Below are positions 39,713-45,934 of a DNA stretch of 45,934 nucleotides, piece after piece; position 1 is the first letter of the stretch, and the number at the start of each line of letters is the position of its first letter. The DNA is from an uncultured Clostridia bacterium (lineage in GTDB: Bacteria; Bacillota; Clostridia; UBA1381), in contig CALXZP010000027.1 in the NCBI GenBank assembly GCA_944393255.1, positions 1 to 45,934 of the forward strand. The letters are read 5' to 3'. The notes under the pieces were generated by a model. It made no database searches. It was not told the DNA's origin and saw nothing but the letters and a program-made list of their open reading frames with translations. The translations under genes were made by a program, and so were the position numbers.

Positions 39713-42304
39713 TTAATATTCAAATATATATACCTTAGCGTTTTCCGGCGTCTCAAGCTCCGTACTCTCGCCCGCCGCAAGCTCTATGCGCTCAATTTCG
39801 ACCGCTTCCGCCTTCCCTTCCGCGCCGTAGGAAACTATAACGGCGTTTGCACGGATATCGGCAGCGGCGCTCACGCGCGAAACGCCCGCGGTCGTTTCAA
39901 CAGTATATTTTTCCTCATTCACGCCCTCGGATCTTATATCGGAAAAGCCCGCGATCGTATACCATGGCAGCTCCGGGTTGCCCTCGGCCGATTTTCCGTT
40001 CATGCTGTCCGCCGCAAGCCCGACAAGCGCCGTCTTGCTCCAGCCGGAAATATCAAATTCCATCGGCTGACGCGCATTATCTGTGAAATCGCTGCCGCCG
40101 TCCGACACGGACAGGCGCAGAACGTCTCCCGAACGCTCGATCCTGAGATACTTGGGCAGCGGATATTTTTCGGTGTCGTAGCTGCCGCCGTTCTTTATCT
40201 CATTACCGTCCGCATCCTTAAACCACAGCGTTTGCACGCTGCCGCCCTTCTCTTCTCTTACAGCAGCGATAACGTTCTCGCCGTACTTTTTCCACGAATC
40301 GGATATCATTATAAATCTCGAATCCTCGTCCATGCTCTCACGGAACATTATACCGTTCAGCACGCCGTTTTCATACTTCGGGATATCCTCTATCTTCACG
40401 GTATATGAAAAATCACCGTTTGCATAGCCCGCGTCAAAGCCGAACGAATCGGCGTTTCCGCCTATATATCCGCTTCCGCCTATATACGTGACGTCTCCGA
40501 CCGTCCATACCGCGCTCTCGCCCGGATAAGCCGTTTTTCCGACCTCATCCGCCGGTTCGCTGTCCGCGCCCTTTACATACACAATAGCGGTATCGGACGC
40601 GGTTTTTTCGCCGCGGTCGTTATACGCCTTTGATGTGAGATAGTGCGTTCCCGGCTTAAGCACAATGCGCTGCTCTATCGCGCTGTCATCCGAGCCCAAT
40701 ATCAGATCCGTACCGTCGTAAAGCTCTGTTTTTACTATCTCCGTGCCCTCCGCCGCCTCGGCGCTCATGCTGTAGACAAAGCCCTCTTTCGCGTCGGTTA
40801 TCGTCCAAAAGCCCTTGCCTCCTGTCTTATCCGCAGTGTTTTCATAAAACGCAGTTGCAGGTGAATGAACGGTAATTGACGGGTTGGACGGCGCGGACTG
40901 AGCGGCAGTCCAGTCGTTCACATACTCTTCTATCCATGTATAGCCGCTCGGAGCGATATCCTCCGGCACGGCTCCGCCCATGCCGTTTTCAGCCTTCCAG
41001 TCCTCGGGTATGACAAACTCTCGCGTTTCGCTCTCTATACCGGTGAGGCTGCCTACCTCTTCATCCTGGTTTATTATCCTGCCGGTACCGTTCAGTACGT
41101 CGGCGGCTATCCTCGCGTCTACCGCGTCGCGCCTCGGCAGTGTTGCTCCCGCGTTTTCGACAACATCGTAAAACGCATCCTCGGCGCTGTCGATCTCTAT
41201 CTCATACTCGCCCATATCCACAGGCTCGCTTAAAAGGTTCAGCAGACTGCGGTTCATAACGCTTTCCTCGCTTGCCGTATTGTCCGCCGTGAACTCGTCG
41301 CTGCCGAAAACATAGTTTCCGTTTATGTACGCATTCGATTTGAGTACCTCGTTATCATACATAACTGTACCGTCGTTCGTAGCCTCGAATATCTTAAAGC
41401 GTACATCGTCTCTCGTGGACGGCCCATATTTATAATAGTTGTTTCTTATATTGATATTAGATACGTGCTCCGGGTCAGAAAATTCCTCCTGTTTATTATA
41501 GGAATACGGCTCGGCTCCGTATGCACTGTTGTTGCCCCAGTTGTAAATAACGTTATTTACCATATCAGTCGAGCCGAGATTGCGGTCAAACCGCGGGTTG
41601 CGGCTGTCGTGATGGGCGAACAGATTATGGTGATACGTTGCGTTCGTTCCGCCGATGATACCGCCGTAGCCGTGCGCGCCCTTGATATGGCTCGACATCC
41701 TGAGACTCTCAGCGCTCAGGCAATACTGCACCGACACGTTCGACGACGGCGTTTTTCCCTCGCTTTCGAGAGAACCGGCATAGAGCGTCAGCATTTCGTC
41801 CACTCCCCACGAAACTGAGCAGTGGTCGATCATGATATCATGCACCCACCTGCCTCCCAGTCCGTCCGGCTCGCCGCCCTGTGAATCGGTCGGGCGTATG
41901 CGCAGGTAACGGAGTATTATATTGTTCGCCTTTACCTCAGCGTCATAGCCCGTTATGGTTATGCCGTCGCCCGGCGCAGTCTGTCCGAGCACTGTAACGT
42001 TATCGCTGTTAAAAAGCAGCTTGCTCTTTAGCTCTATAATGCCGCTCACGTCAAAGACTACTATCCTGCCCGGCTCGGACACCGCGTCGCGCAGAGAGCC
42101 TTCGCCGTCGTCATTGAGATTTGTTACATGGTAAACGCTGACCTCGTCAGCCCCGCGCGCGCCCTGCGTATACTTCCCGCCGCCCTCCGCGCCGGGGAAC
42201 GCAAGCAGCTTTTCCGGCTCCGCCGCCGACGACGGCAAAGCCGCCGCCATAGAGGCGAGCGACAGCAGCAGCGCCGCCGCCTTTGATATATATGCTTTTT
42301 TCAT
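39713..42304 (-). CDS. Secreted pectate lyase, PL1 (downstream paralogue)
   Basis: An 863-residue exported enzyme with signal peptide to ~28. The PL1 beta-helix spans ~33-470: FPGAEGGGKYTQGARG, GQTAPGDGITITG (108-120), MIDHCSVSWGVDEMLTLY (158-175), KGAHGYGGIIGGTNATY (208-224) and HDSRNPR (232-238) with the catalytic-arginine region. An Ig/fibronectin-like segment (~480-580) and a C-terminal beta-sandwich (~590-790, YIGGSGYIGGNADSFGF) follow, then a short Ser/Glu-rich end. It has no SLH or sorting signal, so it is released or held by its binding domain. It cleaves polygalacturonate. It lies 15 bases behind a close paralogue and is cotranscribed with it. Confidence 0.94.
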   Translation of the reverse strand: MKKAYISKAAALLLSLASMAAALPSSAAEPEKLLAFPGAEGGGKYTQGARGADEVSVYHVTNLNDDGEGSLRDAVSEPGRIVVFDVSGIIELKSKLLFNSDNVTVLGQTAPGDGITITGYDAEVKANNIILRYLRIRPTDSQGGEPDGLGGRWVHDIMIDHCSVSWGVDEMLTLYAGSLESEGKTPSSNVSVQYCLSAESLRMSSHIKGAHGYGGIIGGTNATYHHNLFAHHDSRNPRFDRNLGSTDMVNNVIYNWGNNSAYGAEPYSYNKQEEFSDPEHVSNINIRNNYYKYGPSTRDDVRFKIFEATNDGTVMYDNEVLKSNAYINGNYVFGSDEFTADNTASEESVMNRSLLNLLSEPVDMGEYEIEIDSAEDAFYDVVENAGATLPRRDAVDARIAADVLNGTGRIINQDEEVGSLTGIESETREFVIPEDWKAENGMGGAVPEDIAPSGYTWIEEYVNDWTAAQSAPSNPSITVHSPATAFYENTADKTGGKGFWTITDAKEGFVYSMSAEAAEGTEIVKTELYDGTDLILGSDDSAIEQRIVLKPGTHYLTSKAYNDRGEKTASDTAIVYVKGADSEPADEVGKTAYPGESAVWTVGDVTYIGGSGYIGGNADSFGFDAGYANGDFSYTVKIEDIPKYENGVLNGIMFRESMDEDSRFIMISDSWKKYGENVIAAVREEKGGSVQTLWFKDADGNEIKNGGSYDTEKYPLPKYLRIERSGDVLRLSVSDGGSDFTDNARQPMEFDISGWSKTALVGLAADSMNGKSAEGNPELPWYTIAGFSDIRSEGVNEEKYTVETTAGVSRVSAAADIRANAVIVSYGAEGKAEAVEIERIELAAGESTELETPENAKVYIFEY

Positions 42305-42319
42305 CGCTCCTGCTCCTTA

Positions 42320-45300
42320 TCACTCTATGACCTCTGCATCAAGCGGCTTCATGGTGTTCACGCCGTCCCACAGCAGCAGGGATATATCCTCCGCATTACC
42401 GCCTTCAAGCACATCGCCGCAGTCCGCGTTCACGGTCACCGTCCCTGCTCCGTCAAATTCCACCTTCTGCGGCGTAACCGAGAGCAGTCTGCCGTCCGCG
42501 TCCTTTATGACCACTATTGCGTCCGCTTCACGGCGCATATTTACATAGCTTTCGACCGTAAAGCTAACCTTGCCGGCAGCGCTGTCCACAGACGGCGCGC
42601 TTATGCCGTAGTCCGTATCATGCTCCGCTTCTTCCAGACGGATCCCTAATATTCCTACCGCTTGCTTCGGAGAATGTATATACACTCTTGAACCGCCTTT
42701 TACCCTATGCTGAATTGAGCTGAGCACTCCCGATCCATCTGTTCCGGATACAAGCTCCTCGCCCTCCTGCATCATGGCAAGCTCAGCAACCCCGCCGCCG
42801 GTTTTATAGAAATAGACAGTTATTATACTGTCCTCTTTAGGCATAAGCTCTATAACACCCTGCTGAGGAACGTCAAGTGATGTAAATGAGCTTTTGCCTT
42901 TAAGACGCAGACGTTTATTGAATTTCGTTCCGTCTTCAAGCTCTGCATTTCCGTAATCTTCAACCAATATCTCATTGCTGGTTGTACCATAAGCCCTTAT
43001 CCTTCCGTTAAACAAAAGCTCCGTTTTCGTTGCCGTATATGCTCCGTCCCAAAGCTCGGTCACGTTCAGGAATGTTCCGTTCTCCAGAGGCTCCGTTGTC
43101 GGAAGCTCGTTGTAATCCTCATACGCAGGTATTGACGGCGTCGGCTCGGGGGTGGGAACTCCCTCAACGTTCACACCGCTTATATCGGAGAAGCCCGATA
43201 TGGTATACCAGGGCAGCATTGGTATGCTTCCCTTTTTATTTCCGCTCTCGCTTATACCCTGACCGTTTACGCTGTCGCAGGCTATGCCTATATAGCAGGT
43301 CTCAGCAAGCCCGTTCAGCTGTATGCCGTACGGCTGGCGTATATTTCCGTCCCATGAGTACCCATTGTTCGAGACAGAAACAGTTATAGCATCGCCCTCC
43401 CTCGATATCTTGAGATACCTCGGAACAGGGTATTTGGTTACGTCGTAGCTGCCGTTATTTGCTATCTCTTTTCCGTCCCGGTCTCTCATCCATTCAAACT
43501 TAGCTTCGCTGTTCTCAGCCGTACGCATAGGCATGATAACGTTTTCCCCGTAACGGAACCACGAATCGGAGACCATGACCATCCTTGAACCCGGATCGAG
43601 GGTCTCGCGGAACATTATACCCGCCATAACGCCGTTCTCATACTTCGGTATATCGGCCGTGCGAACGATATATTCAAAATCTCCGTCCACAGGATAATAC
43701 ATATACGAGCAGGAATCTGCTTTTCCTCCGATAAGTCCGCTTCCGGAAATATATGTACTGTCCCCCTGCGTCCATGCCGCGCCCTTTCCGGGATAGGACA
43801 GCGTTCCTCCGGCGTCAGCCGCAGAGCCTATCTCCGTGACCGTTCCGCTGACAGCTCCCGTACCTGTCACATACACTATAGACGTAGGCGAATCGGTTTT
43901 CTCGCCCTTGTCGTTATACGCTCTTGAGAAGATATAGTGCGTTCCCGGCGCAAGGCTTATGTCGTCGTCTATCATCGCCGCGCCGTCATACTCCCTGAGC
44001 CTGGTCTCGCCGTCCCACAGCTCTGTTTTGACTACCTCTGTGCCATCGGCGGCAGACGCGGTCATTTTGTATTCAAGCGGCTCGGTCTCTGACAGAACAG
44101 TCCATGAACCCATTTTCCCGGTCACGTCCTGCGACATACTGCGGTCGGCGACCGCCGGGCTTTCGACCGTGATATCCGGATTTGTCGGCGCACTCTGCTC
44201 AGCTGTCCAGTCGTTCACATATTCCTCTATCCACGTATATCCGCTCGGAGCGATATCCTCCGGCGCGGCGCTGCCCATGCTGTTTTCAGCTTTCCAATCC
44301 TCGGGTATAACAAATACTCTTGATTCGCTTTCTTCGATACCCGTAAGCCCGCCTATCTCCTCGTCGTTGTTCAATATCCTGCCCGTGCCGTTTTCAACGT
44401 CGGCTACCACTCTCGCGTCGAGCGAATCGCGCTTAGGCAGCGTTGCTCCGGCGTTTGCCAGAACATCCGTATACGCCTCTTCCGCACTCACTGCCGTTAC
44501 CGTGTATTCGCCCATATCCACAGGCGCGTCAAGCAGGTTCGCCTTGCTCGAATTGTTTACGCCCCTGCTGTTGTCGGCCGTAACGGTTTCATTTCCGTAA
44601 ACATAGTTTCCGCTCACATAGAAATTCGACTTGAGCGTATCGTTGTCATTCGACACATCGAATATCCTTGACCGCAGAGATACACGCGTTGACGGTCCGT
44701 ATTTATAGTAGTTGTTCACCAGATTCACGTTTGATGCATACTCCGGCGTTGAGAACTCCGGTTTTGAACTGTAGGAATACGGCTCCGCGCCGTAAAGGCT
44801 GTTCGTATTTCCCCAGTTATATATAACATTGTTGGTGAAATCCGTCGCTTTCAGATTTCGGTCAAATCTCGGGCTGCGGCTGTCGTGGTGTGCGAACAGG
44901 TTGTTCACATAGCTGGCGTTAGTGCCGCCGACGATGCCGCCGTAACCATGCGCGCCCTTGATATGGTTCGACATGCGCATGCTCTCCGAGGTGATACAAT
45001 ACTGTACTGTTATATTTTCCGATACATCGGGGCTCTCTTCAAGCGAGCCTGCATACAGCGTCAGAGCCTCGTCAACACTCCACGATATGGAGCAGTGGTC
45101 AAGGATGACATTGCTCACCCATCTGCCGCCTATGCCGTCCGGCTCGCCGCCGGAATCATCGGACGGACGCACCCTTATATACCGTATGATTATATCCGAT
45201 ACATGATCGTTTATAAGCACGTCGTTTCCGGTTATCGTTATACCGTCTCCGGGGGCTGTCTGACCAAGGACTGTGACATTGTCCTTTCTGAACTGCAGCT

Positions 45301-45583
45301 GACTGTTCAGCTTTATAACGCCGCCGACATCGAATACGACTATACGTCCTTCCTCAGAGATCGCGTCACGCAGCGAGCCCTCGCCGCTGTCATTCAAATT
45401 CGTTACATGATACACCTCTATATCATTCGCTCCGCGCGCACCCTGAGTATATTTTCCGCCGCCCAGGGCTCCCGGGAACGCGGGAAGCTTATCCGTCCCG
45501 TCAGCAGCCGCCGATATCGGAATCACGACCGAGCCCGCGGCAACAGCCGCCGCAAGTATAAATGAGACTAATTTTTTTGCCAT
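42320..45583 (-). CDS. Secreted pectate lyase, PL1 (upstream paralogue) with extra C-terminal module
   Basis: A 1087-residue exported enzyme, paralogue of the downstream gene over its first ~790 residues. It has GQTAPGDGITITG (108-120), LDHCSISWSVDEALTLY, KGAHGYGGIVGGTNASY and HDSRSPR (233-239). It then adds a Pro/Thr linker (PTPEPTPSIPAYED) and a ~150-residue module of the type found four times in the protein at 17826-20151 (KFNKRLRLKGKSSFTSL; SRVYIHSPKQAVGILGI), plus a small beta domain at the end. The ATG at 45583 follows GGAGG at 7 bases; an ATG 13 codons upstream lacks a ribosome site. It is the first gene of the PL1 pair, with its own promoter. Secreted, cleaves polygalacturonate; substrate range between the two is not visible. 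Confidence 0.94.
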   Translation of the reverse strand: MAKKLVSFILAAAVAAGSVVIPISAAADGTDKLPAFPGALGGGKYTQGARGANDIEVYHVTNLNDSGEGSLRDAISEEGRIVVFDVGGVIKLNSQLQFRKDNVTVLGQTAPGDGITITGNDVLINDHVSDIIIRYIRVRPSDDSGGEPDGIGGRWVSNVILDHCSISWSVDEALTLYAGSLEESPDVSENITVQYCITSESMRMSNHIKGAHGYGGIVGGTNASYVNNLFAHHDSRSPRFDRNLKATDFTNNVIYNWGNTNSLYGAEPYSYSSKPEFSTPEYASNVNLVNNYYKYGPSTRVSLRSRIFDVSNDNDTLKSNFYVSGNYVYGNETVTADNSRGVNNSSKANLLDAPVDMGEYTVTAVSAEEAYTDVLANAGATLPKRDSLDARVVADVENGTGRILNNDEEIGGLTGIEESESRVFVIPEDWKAENSMGSAAPEDIAPSGYTWIEEYVNDWTAEQSAPTNPDITVESPAVADRSMSQDVTGKMGSWTVLSETEPLEYKMTASAADGTEVVKTELWDGETRLREYDGAAMIDDDISLAPGTHYIFSRAYNDKGEKTDSPTSIVYVTGTGAVSGTVTEIGSAADAGGTLSYPGKGAAWTQGDSTYISGSGLIGGKADSCSYMYYPVDGDFEYIVRTADIPKYENGVMAGIMFRETLDPGSRMVMVSDSWFRYGENVIMPMRTAENSEAKFEWMRDRDGKEIANNGSYDVTKYPVPRYLKISREGDAITVSVSNNGYSWDGNIRQPYGIQLNGLAETCYIGIACDSVNGQGISESGNKKGSIPMLPWYTISGFSDISGVNVEGVPTPEPTPSIPAYEDYNELPTTEPLENGTFLNVTELWDGAYTATKTELLFNGRIRAYGTTSNEILVEDYGNAELEDGTKFNKRLRLKGKSSFTSLDVPQQGVIELMPKEDSIITVYFYKTGGGVAELAMMQEGEELVSGTDGSGVLSSIQHRVKGGSRVYIHSPKQAVGILGIRLEEAEHDTDYGISAPSVDSAAGKVSFTVESYVNMRREADAIVVIKDADGRLLSVTPQKVEFDGAGTVTVNADCGDVLEGGNAEDISLLLWDGVNTMKPLDAEVIE

Positions 45584-45685
45584 CGCAATACCTCCGTCCT
45601 TTTGCAAGGTCAGTGAAAGCATTGTATCCTTTGATCACTGCCTTATTTTCAGCAATTACATATTTATTGATATATCTCTTATCAT

Positions 45686-45714
45686 ATCATATATCAAACA
45701 AGCCTTTATTTCAA
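45686..45714 (-). promoter_or_regulatory. Probable promoter of the PL1 pair
   Basis: TTGAAA (45709-45714) and TATGAT (45686-45691) on the minus strand with a 17-base spacer, about 100 bases before the start codon. No copy of the TTGRACA dyad is present upstream, so regulation may differ from the ABC operon. Confidence 0.6.
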
Positions 45715-45766
45715 TATTTTATGTACAACATCACAAAAAACCGTGCAAACGGAGCAATTTATATGT

Positions 45767-45800
45767 AAAAAACGCCACCGGCACAAACGGCCGATGGCGC
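45767..45800 (-). terminator. Terminator behind the FGGY kinase
   Basis: Stem of about 10 bp with one G-U pair (45773-45782 with 45791-45800) followed on the minus strand by GTTTTTT. Confidence 0.8.
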
Positions 45801-45805
45801 ATAGA

Positions 45806-45934
45806 TCATAAATTTGCAAGTTCCTTATAGCTTTCTTTCAAAGCGGGATAGAGCTTTCTGTAGACCGCGTAGTATTTTTCATACTCCGCTCCGTTCTCTG
45901 CATCCGGCTCCTGCTCCGTTTTCGTCTTTACGAC
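45806..45934 (-). CDS. FGGY-family carbohydrate kinase, C-terminus only (xylulokinase-like)
   Basis: Only the last 42 codons are inside the window. The end, with YEKYYAVYRKLYPALKESYKELANL, is the typical last helix pair of xylulokinase and related FGGY sugar kinases (a Y-x-x-YR-LYP-LK pattern). Such kinases phosphorylate xylulose or similar ketoses after arabinose or xylose release, which would fit the GH43 enzymes in the window. With so little sequence the exact member cannot be set. Reading continues beyond the right edge on the minus strand. Confidence 0.72.
   Translation of the reverse strand, partial: VVKTKTEQEPDAENGAEYEKYYAVYRKLYPALKESYKELANL

Overview
The window comes from a spore-forming, pectin-degrading Clostridia-type bacterium. 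This rests on the spore-coat cotJ genes at the left end, strong AGGAGG ribosome sites, consensus sigma-A promoters, S-layer-homology (SLH) anchors on secreted proteins, and a dense set of pectin and hemicellulose genes. Gene content and domain style recall gut pectin specialists of the Monoglobus type, but that placement is inference. Base composition is moderate in most genes and clearly AT-richer in the 8.1-11.7 kb segment.

Layout, left to right. 1-996: cotJA-cotJB-cotJC (cotJC runs off the edge) and a 64-residue winged-helix protein. 1172-7911: a secreted multi-domain GH3 enzyme followed by a cytosolic GH43. 8.1-11.7 kb: an AT-rich accessory patch with a secreted protein of unknown family, a 58-residue peptide gene directly behind it, a solitary XRE antitoxin-like regulator, a self-inhibited Fic protein, and copies of a ~126 bp interspersed repeat. 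12.0-15.8 kb: GH105 unsaturated rhamnogalacturonyl/galacturonyl hydrolase, divergent from a LUD-DUF624-SGNH esterase operon. 15.9-17.6 kb: three tandem coiled-coil paralogues and a RelB/RelE pair. 17.8-38.4 kb: nine minus-strand genes that read as one ~20.5 kb pectin operon (two permeases, binding lipoprotein, pectate lyase-SLH, two further SLH proteins, GH28, GH43 and a four-module binding protein with a frameshift). 38.8-39.7 kb: a divergent AraC-type regulator. 39.7-45.6 kb: two tandem secreted PL1 pectate lyases. 45.8 kb to the end: the C-terminus of an FGGY sugar kinase.

How the parts fit (inference from families). Secreted PL1 enzymes, one of them held on the wall by SLH domains, cut pectin. 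SLH and beta-sandwich proteins hold the substrate near the cell. The LplA/LplB/LplC-type ABC importer takes up oligosaccharides. Leaderless GH28, GH105, GH43 and an SGNH acetylesterase finish them in the cytoplasm.

The most notable new observation is a 23 bp dyad (TTGRACA-N9-TGYTCAA). It lies at the same distance upstream of the -10 boxes of the GH105 gene and the 20 kb ABC/pectin operon. In the first case it is also midway between two divergent promoters. It looks like the operator of a pectin regulon. Other points of interest are a beta-sandwich module recurring seven times in three proteins, mosaic coiled-coil paralogues, and the 58-residue peptide gene.
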